Below, one piece after another: positions 19,638 to 27,961 of a stretch of 64,000 bases of DNA. Within the stretch, counting starts at the first letter, position 1; every line of letters starts with the position of its first letter. The position numbers and the translations under genes were made by a program. The notes under the pieces are model-generated. The model had not been told where the DNA came from, ran no database searches, and saw nothing but the letters and a program-made list of their open reading frames with translations. This stretch comes from Bartonella sp. WD12.1. Its GTDB lineage: Bacteria > Pseudomonadota > Alphaproteobacteria > Rhizobiales > Rhizobiaceae. The stretch spans positions 1,570,501-1,634,500 of the forward strand of contig NZ_MUBG01000001.1 in the NCBI RefSeq assembly GCF_002022415.1. The letters run 5' to 3'.

Positions 19638-22103
19638 TTAAGAAATTATATCCTCTTTTTGCACTGGAAAAAAGCACTTAACTGTTGTCCCTTGGCCCGT
19701 ACCCGTTAAAATTTTAACATGTCCACCATGGAGTTCAACGAAACTTTTGACAAGAGAAAGGCCAAGACCCGCTCCTGCACGTCCACCATGATGCGGACGA
19801 GAAGAAAAACGTTTAAAAATACGATCCAAAATATCAGTTGGGATATCAGACCCTTCATTATGGACGCTAAAAACAATGTTGTCTCCTTGTTTATTTGCAC
19901 AAAATTCAATTGTGCTTTCTTCCATTGCAAAATTAACAGCATTACTGAGTATATTAACAAAAATTTGGTGCAAACGTGTTGCATCAACCAAAATAAAATT
20001 TAAAGAAGGAGAAATCTGTTGTGCAAATGTGATATAGCGCCCATTAAGATGTTCTTCTACTCGAGCAACTGCTTGTGCCATAGCATCGGAAATGTTAACT
20101 GGTTTAATGTCCAATTCCATAATGCCTGCATCAAGAGTCGCAAGATCAAGAATATCATTAACAATGTTCAAAAGGGCATTTGACTCTGATTGGATGTGGC
20201 CAAGGTATTCATGTTGGCGTTCATTGATAGAGCCAAAAATTTGGTCGCGTAAAATGTCAGAAAATCCAATAATATTGGTAAGAGGTGTACGTAATTCATA
20301 AGAAACATGTTGGACAAATTCATTGCGTAAACGATCAGCACTTTCTAGAGCTTCATTCCTTTCTTGTAGTGCGCGCGCAATATGAACACTATCGGTAACA
20401 TTAACAAACGTTAGCATTGTTTGTCCGTTAGGCAATGGTACCAATGTATAATCAATAATCGTTCCATTTTTTAAATCTATGCGACCTGAATATGCATCGC
20501 GTTTTTCAGCAAAACCGGTAATGAATTTGGTAAATTGTTCCCATTCTTGTCCCACTGTTAAAGTTGAACAATGGGTTTGTAATTGTGTAATATGGGTTCC
20601 TTCTACTAGTAAATTATAAGGTAAAGACCACAATTTTGATAAGGCTGGGTTTGATAAACGAAGGCGACCATCAGTCCCAAAAACCACTACACCTTCAGAA
20701 AGTTTATCAAGTGTTTCACCTTGTATTTTGATTAATGTGTTATAGCGTCGCTCAAGATCAATTTTTTCAGTAAGATTTTCGTAAAACCAAGTAACACCTC
20801 CTTGCGGATGAGGGCTAGCAATAACTCGCACTGTACGTCCATCAGGGAGATTCCAAATTTGTTGATCCGATTCTATTTGCTGATAAGCTTTAAAAAGCTC
20901 TTCTTTCCATGCACGCCAATCAGGATGTTCACCAAGAAATCCTTTTTCACGCAACTGTTCAAGAAGCAATGAATGACTTGGTTCACTTTCTAAAAAAGAA
21001 TTTTCCAGTGGCCATAAAACCTTAAAGGCATGATTGCAGAATTTTAATTTTTGATGAGTATCAAAAATTGCCACAGCTGTTGAAATTTGGTCGAGTGTTT
21101 CACAATGGTTTTGAAGAATTCGTCTCATTTCTTTGGTAAGATTTTCATATGCGCTATCGTCACGAGCAAAAGCTGCCATCCCTTCTGCTGTTGTGACACG
21201 GGTGAGGTGAAAGTGGCGCCGTTCTCCATCAACAACTGTATGCACATGTTCTTGAAAAACTGTTTCTGCTTCACCTGTTTTGCACTGTGTGGCTTCATTG
21301 AAAAGATCAGTTATATGATTGCTGCCTTCTTTAAAGCCTGTTATTTCTCGAAAAGCGCGATTAATAAAGCAGATTTTCCCTTTACAGTCTTGGATCCATA
21401 CAGGTTCTTGAATATGATCAAGAAGGTTACGTTGTAGGTTCAGTTCCTGAAGTAACTCGGCGATATTTTTCTGTAAACGAATATTTTCACTTTGCTGTGT
21501 TGAAATATCTTGAAAACGCGCGATGGCCGCTGTTCCTGCGATGACGCCTGTAACTTGCAACAATATTTTATTTGTCGTAGTAATAGAAAGCTCAAAAGGA
21601 CAACCATTGCAACGCAATTGAATCAGTGCTTTATCAAGCTGTCTTAGAGATGATTCTTCAAGCCAACGCCCAAAACATTGAAAATTTTTCTGGTTAATTT
21701 CCATTTTTTGTAATGCAGAAATATTACCAACTATATGCGGTAAGGCTGTTGGATTTTCCCAAATAAGAAGGCACTGCTCTGTTTCTTCAAAAAGCCATTC
21801 ATAATATTTAAGCTTTTCAAAAAAATCTGCTTGAATCATTTTCAACGGTTTCCATGAAGCTCTTTTTATAGCCATAATAACCGCTATACATATGAGCAGT
21901 GAGGTGCAAGAAATACCCCCAAAGATAGCTAAAATAAGCCATGAACCATCTGGCCAAGTGAAGTTAGAAAGAGAGGGGAATGCTAACGATTGAGCAACAG
22001 CTGGTAATGGAGAAAAAAAGAATAAGAAGCAAAAAATACTGGTATAAATTTGAATGATTTTTTGAGTTTTTTCTTTGGAGGTATAGTCACCAAAGTTTTG
22101 CAC
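19638..22103 (-). CDS. divL: DivL-type PAS sensor pseudokinase (tyrosine in place of the H-box histidine)
   Basis: 821 aa membrane protein. Two hydrophobic segments (about 19-38 and 54-78) precede several PAS-like modules (~230-580). A dimerisation domain reads 'FVQHVSYELRTPLTNIIGF', with tyrosine Y602 where kinases have the phospho-accepting histidine; the codon is clearly TAT. The ATPase domain is present: N-box 'IFVNILSNAVNFA', G1 'IPTDILDRIFKRF' and G2 'GAGLGLSLVKSF'. These are the hallmarks of DivL, which in Caulobacter and rhizobia reads DivK status and controls CckA-CtrA signalling and cell polarity. It is followed by tsaE on the same strand and preceded by dead ahcY. Confidence 0.9.
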   Translation of the reverse strand: MQNFGDYTSKEKTQKIIQIYTSIFCFLFFFSPLPAVAQSLAFPSLSNFTWPDGSWLILAIFGGISCTSLLICIAVIMAIKRASWKPLKMIQADFFEKLKYYEWLFEETEQCLLIWENPTALPHIVGNISALQKMEINQKNFQCFGRWLEESSLRQLDKALIQLRCNGCPFELSITTTNKILLQVTGVIAGTAAIARFQDISTQQSENIRLQKNIAELLQELNLQRNLLDHIQEPVWIQDCKGKICFINRAFREITGFKEGSNHITDLFNEATQCKTGEAETVFQEHVHTVVDGERRHFHLTRVTTAEGMAAFARDDSAYENLTKEMRRILQNHCETLDQISTAVAIFDTHQKLKFCNHAFKVLWPLENSFLESEPSHSLLLEQLREKGFLGEHPDWRAWKEELFKAYQQIESDQQIWNLPDGRTVRVIASPHPQGGVTWFYENLTEKIDLERRYNTLIKIQGETLDKLSEGVVVFGTDGRLRLSNPALSKLWSLPYNLLVEGTHITQLQTHCSTLTVGQEWEQFTKFITGFAEKRDAYSGRIDLKNGTIIDYTLVPLPNGQTMLTFVNVTDSVHIARALQERNEALESADRLRNEFVQHVSYELRTPLTNIIGFSDILRDQIFGSINERQHEYLGHIQSESNALLNIVNDILDLATLDAGIMELDIKPVNISDAMAQAVARVEEHLNGRYITFAQQISPSLNFILVDATRLHQIFVNILSNAVNFAMEESTIEFCANKQGDNIVFSVHNEGSDIPTDILDRIFKRFSSRPHHGGRAGAGLGLSLVKSFVELHGGHVKILTGTGQGTTVKCFFPVQKEDIIS

Positions 22104-22134
22104 GATGCATCTCCTTTTTAACCAGGGAAATGTT

Positions 22135-22461
22135 CTAATAACGGTGATGATTTGGGTTATAAGGTTTTTGTAGGTAACTCCAATATAGGTAGCTTATATC
22201 TTCCGATAAAACATTTGATTTTATTTCTAACCGATTAAGATAAAGGGATGCAACTTTTTCATTAGGATATTTAAGTAAAACGGTTACTTTATTTTTATAG
22301 TTTTCTATACAAGAAATATATGCCTCATTTAAAGGTTAGTTAGAAGAAAATTTTTTACGACAAATCATCAGATTGAATATTTCCATTTTTGGTGAGAAAT
22401 ACCAGATTTCTTAGCTATAAATAGCAAGTTCGGTATCCTTGATAACGTGATATTTAAGCTA
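22135..22461 (-). pseudogene. ahcY: ahcY (S-adenosylhomocysteinase) remnant, ends fused by deletion
   Basis: A single minus-strand frame reads 'YHVIKDTELA' (from 22452), a stop, then 'EIFNLMICRKKFSSN', a stop, 'PLNEAYISCI', then 'ENYKNKVTVLLKYPNEKVAS', 'LYLNRLEIKSNVLSED' and 'PYNPNHHRY' ending at TAG 22137-22135. These are the AhcY N-terminus (…DYVVKDIGLA…EMPGLMACREEFG…QPLKGARI) joined directly to its C-terminus (…[21 protein letters not shown]…PYKPDHYRY). About 350 residues in the middle, including the NAD-binding domain, are missing, and two in-frame stops are present. The position upstream of divL is the normal ahcY site in relatives. Dead beyond doubt. Confidence 0.92.
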
Positions 22462-22818
22462 TTATTTTTATTCTTTTAAGATTACTTTATTCATAGTAAT
22501 TAAAGAAGCTTAAAAAATGTACACACATATAAAGATTTCTTTATATGATTTTAAATTTTCATGAGTTTGTAGCTTATAGACAATATATCGATATATTGAA
22601 TGGTCATACCCACAACAGGCAATAAAGAATATCATAAATTCTATTGATAAAATAAAACACTAAAGTTTACAGTGGTTTTAACATCGCAAGAGGAAGCCGA
22701 AGAATTTATTTATAAGGTTATATTGTCTGAAAATACCGTATGAGTAAAATTTGAGTATCAGTACATCTTATTCTTTTTTAAGTGTAAGCGTTATCAATTT
22801 AATCGCAAAAAATGTGTA
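22462..22818. other. Spacer with an 18-bp perfect palindrome and a short coding-like scrap
   Basis: 357 bp between the ahcY remnant and the NDUFA9-like gene. CAATATATCGATATATTG at 22581-22598 is a perfect palindrome. On the plus strand 22668-22742 reads 'FTVVLTSQEEAEEFIYKVIL' then 'SENTV' and stops; this faintly resembles the start of a CutA-like protein but is too short to call. No gene is supported. Confidence 0.4.
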
Positions 22819-23820
22819 TTAAGCTGATAAACTTTTAGAAAACTGCCCTTGAGGACGAAACCGCCATAGATAACTGGGTAAAATAGCGCTCATTGTTTTA
22901 GGAGTAATTCCAACCCCTTCTAAAGTCCGTCCATTTTTAATAGCCTCTTGAGAGACAATATTGTCTATTTGTAGAAAGCGTATTTGATCAGCAGTCATAA
23001 GTTCTGGTAATAAGGGTATTTTACCGATATTTCCTAAAATATTTCCAATGAAGAGACCGATGGAAAGAGGCATAGATAAAACTATTTTCTTGCGGTGAAT
23101 GATTTTTAATATATTTTCAATGATACTCTGGAATGTCATAACTACAGGTCCACCAAGATCATAACTTTTTCCAGAAGCAATCTTTCCTTCCAAAGCGCGT
23201 GCAACAAATTCAGCGATATCACCAACATAAACAGGTTGCAATTTGCTTTGCCCACCACCAAAAAGTGGCATAATAGGCGAAAAGCGAGATAAATTTGCCA
23301 AGGTATTAAAAAAGCAATCTTCCGGTCCAAAAATAACCGATGGGCGCATAATAATTGCTTGAGGATTACTATGACGCACAATTTGCTCACTTGTAAATTT
23401 GACATGGGCATAAGAACATGAGGTGTTTTCATCATTGGCGATGAGTGTGGATATGTGAATGAGCGGAATATTTGCTTGAGCTGATAATTCTGCAACATTT
23501 TTTGCGCCATCGATTTGTGCATTTTGAAAATTCGACTGGCTTGCTTGCGTTAAGCTTCCTGGAAGAAAGATTGCACCGTCTGCTCCAAGTAATGCACGGG
23601 CAACACAAGCACGGTGTTTAACATCAGTTGCAAGCATTTGGGTTTGGCCCACTTCACCTACTTGTAACATGTAGTAAGCTTTTTGTGGATAGCGAACAGC
23701 AATACGAACGCGATATCCTTGTTTGGTTAAAGTTTCAACAATATGTCGCCCTACAAAACCTGATCCACCGAAAACAGTGATAAGTTTAGGATGTTGATAA
23801 AGAGTGCAATCAAGTTTCAT
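22819..23820 (-). CDS. NDUFA9-like atypical short-chain dehydrogenase (complex I-associated family)
   Basis: 333 aa. The N-terminal Rossmann motif 'ITVFGGSGFVGRHIVETL' (14-31) binds NAD(P). 'YAHVKFTSEQIVR' carries the YxxxK pair, and 'RPSVIFGPED' and 'LQPVYVGDIAEFVARAL' are typical of the NDUFA9/NAD-dependent epimerase group. In mitochondria NDUFA9 is an accessory subunit of respiratory complex I. In alphaproteobacteria these stand-alone genes are usually annotated as complex I NDUFA9 family, with the reaction unproven. It is followed by folC on the same strand. Confidence 0.85.
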   Translation of the reverse strand: MKLDCTLYQHPKLITVFGGSGFVGRHIVETLTKQGYRVRIAVRYPQKAYYMLQVGEVGQTQMLATDVKHRACVARALLGADGAIFLPGSLTQASQSNFQNAQIDGAKNVAELSAQANIPLIHISTLIANDENTSCSYAHVKFTSEQIVRHSNPQAIIMRPSVIFGPEDCFFNTLANLSRFSPIMPLFGGGQSKLQPVYVGDIAEFVARALEGKIASGKSYDLGGPVVMTFQSIIENILKIIHRKKIVLSMPLSIGLFIGNILGNIGKIPLLPELMTADQIRFLQIDNIVSQEAIKNGRTLEGVGITPKTMSAILPSYLWRFRPQGQFSKSLSA

Positions 23821-23863
23821 GATAAAAAATTCTATTTATTAAAGCTCTATGAAGGAGAATTTT

Positions 23864-25170
23864 CTAGCATGGTGGTGTTTCATTGTCACGTAAAATATCA
23901 CCTGCGAAGTAAAGAGAGCCACCAATAAAGATGATTGCGTCTTTATGTTCTAAACTAATTTTATGAAAAACAGTCTGTAGATTAGTTTGCGGGCTAGCAC
24001 TAAGCCCTACTTTTTGAGCTGATTGGGCTAAGATTATAGGACAAACACTTGCACTATTAGAATTTAATGGGATCGTATAAACTTTATCTACGAGATTAGC
24101 CAGAAGACGAAAATAACCAATAGTGTCTTTAGTTTTAAGCATACTGGCAATCATAATAATAGGGCGGTTTGATTTTTTTTCCATTGTGTAAGTTCTGCTG
24201 CAACAACCTTTCCAGCAGCAGGATTATGGCCACCATCGAGCCATAAATCGGTACTGAGAGGAAGTTGATCAACTAATCGTCCATGGGTAAGATGCTGCAT
24301 TCGTGCTGGCCAGTAAAGATTGCGCAAGGCTTTGCTTATTGTTTGTTCTGAAAGTTGAAATCCTGCTTGATAAATTGCCTCGATAGAAGCGCCAGCATTA
24401 GCAATTTGGTGAGCACCGATAAGATTAGGAAGCGGTAAATCCATTAAACCTTGATTATTTTGGAATACCATACGTCCATATTCTTCGTAACTTTGATAAT
24501 CCTGGTTAAAAATAGAATAAGGTGCTTTATTTTTATCAGCAAGAGTGCTTAAAATAGAATGAGTTATATCATAATTTTGCTTGCCAATGACCACAGGAAC
24601 AGTCTGTTTGATAATTCCCCCCTTTTCAAAAGCGATTTGTTCAATAGTGTTGCCAAGAAAGGTTTCATGATCATAGTCAATAAGCATAATAAGGGATACA
24701 GCTGGCTTTTTAATTACATTGGTAGCGTCAAAACGCCCTCCTAATCCAACTTCTACAATTATTGCATCAGCTGGGTTTGTGCTAAACAACATAAAAGCGA
24801 CTGCTGTGAGAATTTCAAAAACAGCGATTGGTTCGTTACGGTTTACTTCTATAATTTGGTGAATTGTTTTGATCAGTTGGCTATCTGTGACAAATTGACC
24901 GCTTAGTCGCCAGCGTTCATTCCAACGCACCAAATGGGGAGAGCTATATACATGAACGCGGTAGCCTGCACTTTCCAACAAAGCCCGACAAATGGCTGAA
25001 GCAGATCCTTTACCATTTGTTCCGGCAATGTGAATAATGGGTGCAAGTTTTAAATGTGGATTGCCAAGACACTCTAAAAGACGAGAAATACGTTCTAAAG
25101 AAGGAGCAAATTTTTTTGGATAGCTTTCCAGTAAATCATCAATCACTTTTTGTGTGTGGCTTTTTTTCAT
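23864..25170 (-). CDS. folC: FolC, dihydrofolate/folylpolyglutamate synthase, with one frameshift in a poly-A run
   Basis: The first frame (25170 to 24151) holds the ATP loop 'IHIAGTNGKGSASAICRALL', 'VEVGLGGRFDATNVI' and 'LWLDGGHNPAAGKV'. The second frame (to 23864) supplies the last ~100 residues, starting 'SNRPIIMIASMLKTKD' and including 'FIGGSLYFAGDIL'. Both meet in a run of eight A on the coding strand (24180-24173); nine A would restore one protein of about 434 residues, the family's usual length. FolC makes dihydrofolate and adds glutamates to folates and is normally essential. Everything apart from the single base looks intact, so a sequencing under-call, slippage expression or very recent mutation are the options. 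It follows accD by 3 bp. Confidence 0.9.
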
Positions 25171-25173
25171 AAT

Positions 25174-26094
25174 TTAAGCAGCATTTGTTTCAGAAAATAC
25201 TGTTTGAGAATTTTGAGATGATGGGTAAGAAGGTTTTTGAGGTGCAGGATGTTTCATCATCAAACGTAAAAGCTGTGCAATAGTGGCTTTCATTTCCAAG
25301 CGTGATACAACCATATCAATCATACCATGATTAAGCAAATATTCACTACTTTGGAAACCTTCTGGTAAAGTTTCACGAATGGTTTGTTGGATGACACGTG
25401 GCCCTGCAAAACCAATCATGGCTCCAGGTTCAGCAATGTGGATATCTCCTAACATAGCATAAGAAGCAGTTACACCACCGGTGGTAGGATTGGTTAGAAC
25501 CACAATATAGGGAAGTTTTGCTTCTTTCATCATTTCAATTGCTACTGTTGTACGAGGCATTTGCATTAGTGACAATATTCCTTCTTGCATTCGTGCTCCA
25601 CCAGAAGCAGCAAAAAGAACTAAAGGACATTTATCTTCAATGGCAGTATGAAAAGCTTTGATAATAGCTTCCCCTGAAGCCATGCCAAGTGATCCACCCA
25701 TAAAGGCAAAGTCTTGAACGGTGGCAATAATTGGTAAACCTTCAATAGTTCCTCGTGCATTTAAAATATTATCATCAACACCGAGTTTAGAGCGATATTC
25801 TTTTAACCGATCAGTATAGCGTTTTGTATCGCGAAATTTTAATGGGTCTGTGACAACTTTTGGATTTTCAAGTAATGTATAAGCACCATCATCAAAAAAA
25901 TGCATGAGACGATTTTTTGCACTAATACGCATGTGATGACCGGAAGAAGGACTCACATATTGGTTAGCTTCTAAATCTTTATGAAATACCATTTCACCAT
26001 TAGCAGGATCTTTGATCCATAGATTGTCTGGAATTTCGCGACGACCTAATATAGAATTAATTTTAGGACGAACATAATTTGTAATCCAATTCAT
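25174..26094 (-). CDS. accD: Acetyl-CoA carboxylase carboxyltransferase subunit beta
   Basis: 306 aa. Carboxyltransferase hallmarks: '[16 protein letters not shown]', '[18 protein letters not shown]', '[19 protein letters not shown]' and '[17 protein letters not shown]'. With AccA it transfers the carboxyl group from biotin to acetyl-CoA for fatty-acid synthesis. The N-terminal zinc-ribbon region ('[17 protein letters not shown]…[10 protein letters not shown]') has none of the four cysteines of E. coli AccD. The upstream spacer contains a dead trpA, the expected trpA-accD-folC neighbourhood. Confidence 0.96.
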   Translation of the reverse strand: MNWITNYVRPKINSILGRREIPDNLWIKDPANGEMVFHKDLEANQYVSPSSGHHMRISAKNRLMHFFDDGAYTLLENPKVVTDPLKFRDTKRYTDRLKEYRSKLGVDDNILNARGTIEGLPIIATVQDFAFMGGSLGMASGEAIIKAFHTAIEDKCPLVLFAASGGARMQEGILSLMQMPRTTVAIEMMKEAKLPYIVVLTNPTTGGVTASYAMLGDIHIAEPGAMIGFAGPRVIQQTIRETLPEGFQSSEYLLNHGMIDMVVSRLEMKATIAQLLRLMMKHPAPQKPSYPSSQNSQTVFSETNAA

Positions 26095-26242
26095 TTGGTA
26101 ATCTCCCTTTAGATGTTATACACTTTATATGGCTTAAGGGCATTTGGGATTGAATAGTCGGATTCTTTTGACTGATTAATCAACTATTTGTTTTATTTTT
26201 TACCAGTGTTGGCTTTCAATATATCATTTTAGCTTCCCTTGT

Positions 26243-26700
26243 TTATTTAATAGAGCAACAATGGCATGAGTTAAGAGTATTCCCTTTAATAAATCTGTTA
26301 ACAATTTTAGCGATATAGTTTGCTTGTTTATTTATTTGAATATTAAATCCTATTGTAGCAGGTAAGGATGTATTGTTTGGTCACTTTAACTGTAGGGTTA
26401 ATCTGGTTAATCAAAGATATTTCCTTTAATATTTGATTAGTGACATTTACTGCAAAAACATAATAGACAAAATTTAAACTATTTTGCAAAATTTTGGTAT
26501 CTGTTTGTTACTGATTGTTGAGATATTAATAGCTAAAATAAAAGTTCATTATTCATTTTAGCAGGAAAATTTTTTCATCTGTTTTTTGTAATAAGTCAAC
26601 AATGATTAAATTATCAACCGAATAATGTAAATTTTCAGCCGAAAGAACTTTAATACTATAGTATTATAATAACTTATAAATAATAAGAGCGAAAATTTAT
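26243..26700 (-). pseudogene. trpA: trpA (tryptophan synthase alpha) remnant
   Basis: Reading the minus strand from 26700 across shifting frames gives, in the correct order: 'LLFISYYNTIV' (VLMGYYNPIY), 'VDNLIIVDLLQKTDEKIF' (VDGLIVVDLPPEEDEEL), 'TDTKILQNSLNFVYYVFAVN' ([20 protein letters not shown]), 'PNNTSLPATIGFNIQINKQA' (SHTDLPVAVGFGIKTPEQA) and 'NYIAKIVNRF', stopping at 26245-26243. Parentheses show the pattern remembered from intact TrpA. Several stops and frame changes show it is long dead. In relatives trpA sits directly upstream of accD. I see no trace of trpB or trpF. Confidence 0.88.
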
Positions 26701-27041
26701 ATGGGAAAATGCTGTCCATAAAAATGAATTTTTAAAAAATCTGCTGCAATTTATGAATACATGATGTGGTGATTTTGAATCATTAAGTTATAAGTATATA
26801 GCTTTAAAAGCGGCATGATAATCTTAATTACAAGTGTTACTAACTTAAGCTGTGCATTTATAAGAAAAATAAAACCAATAAAATAAACACGTTTTATTAA
26901 TAAAATTAATTGTTTCAATAGATTATTATATTTTAAATATGTAATTTTGTATTTTTTAGTATCGTCAGATTATATTAAATATAAAATTAATTCTGGAATA
27001 AGATGCCTCTTTCGTAGGTCGACTATTTGATTAAGTGTAAA
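26701..27041. other. A/T-rich spacer, probably the eroded trpA 5' end
   Basis: About 340 bp with no readable similarity on either strand. By position it should contain the N-terminal third of trpA, but nothing convincing remains. Confidence 0.4.
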
Positions 27042-27761
27042 TTATTTTAATGTAATAAGTGTAGAGTGATTATGGGGGAGCATTTTATATAAATATGTCA
27101 TAAAGGCAGCCGCAAAAAGTGGTGTTACTAAATTAATAATGGGAATAGAAACGAAAAACGCAATCACTAAACCAGCCCAAAATACTGTCATATGATGGAT
27201 GCGTAAGAAACTATGGGCTTCTTTCTGGGATTGAAAACGGTAAGCAGAGAGCAAAAAATATTCACGACCTAACATATAGCCATTAATAACATAAAAAACG
27301 ATCAAATTAATACCTGGTATGAAAAATAAAATAAAGGCAATTACGTTACCTAAAAGGCTTATGACAGAAAATTTTAAAGAGAGAATAAGCGAAGACGTAA
27401 ACGACATAGTTTGCCCAACAGGTTCATTGGGATAATCTTCTTTTTCAATAATTTCAGCGGCGGCATCAACAAAAAAACTGCCAATTATAGCAGTAGTTGG
27501 AGCAATCAGAAAAGGCGCCAAAAAAGCTAGACCAAAGTTAAAAATGATTAATGTGCTAAGTTTTAATAATCCTGTCCAATCTGTTAATATGGGGAAAAAA
27601 TGCGTAATCCAAAGCCAAAGATAAGGCATAAAAAGCTTGTGTATGAGTAGCCATATAATGATGAAAACAACACAAGTAAGCCCCAAAATTTTCAACATCA
27701 TGATGCAATATTGCGGGGTGAAAAGGCGTTTTAAGGCCAAATAAGTAGCGGTAAAAATCAT
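27042..27761 (-). CDS. EI24/CysZ-like multi-pass membrane protein
   Basis: 239 aa with about five to six hydrophobic segments and the CysZ/EI24 layout: 'FLAPFLIAPTTAIIGSFFVD' followed by 'AAAEIIEKEDYPNEPVGQTM', and later 'FFIPGINLIVFYVINGYMLG' then 'REYFLLSAYRF'. CysZ supports sulfate uptake in enterobacteria; alphaproteobacterial members are annotated only as EI24-domain or sulfate-transporter-family proteins, so the substrate is unproven. It stands alone: the trpA remnant lies downstream and a 200-bp spacer upstream. Confidence 0.8.
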   Translation of the reverse strand: MIFTATYLALKRLFTPQYCIMMLKILGLTCVVFIIIWLLIHKLFMPYLWLWITHFFPILTDWTGLLKLSTLIIFNFGLAFLAPFLIAPTTAIIGSFFVDAAAEIIEKEDYPNEPVGQTMSFTSSLILSLKFSVISLLGNVIAFILFFIPGINLIVFYVINGYMLGREYFLLSAYRFQSQKEAHSFLRIHHMTVFWAGLVIAFFVSIPIINLVTPLFAAAFMTYLYKMLPHNHSTLITLK

Positions 27762-27961
27762 AAACGATAGATAAGAAGAGAAGAATAGAAAACAAGAGAT
27801 AGATTAAATGGTGTTTTATATAAGTTCTGTTTGGTAAATCATATGGTCCTTACGTAAATTGTAGTAATTAAAATTTATCTCTTATTTTACGTTGTGTTTT
27901 TAAAACATCATTAACTTTTAAAAATTTTTATTTTTATTGAAATAAGAAACTCTTTCTTCTT

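Noticed and set aside
19585-19677. Hydrophobic N-terminal leader for the TsaE-AmgK protein
   Set aside because: It overlaps the end of divL, has no family counterpart, and ATG 19584 with its ribosome-binding site starts the protein exactly as TsaE should.
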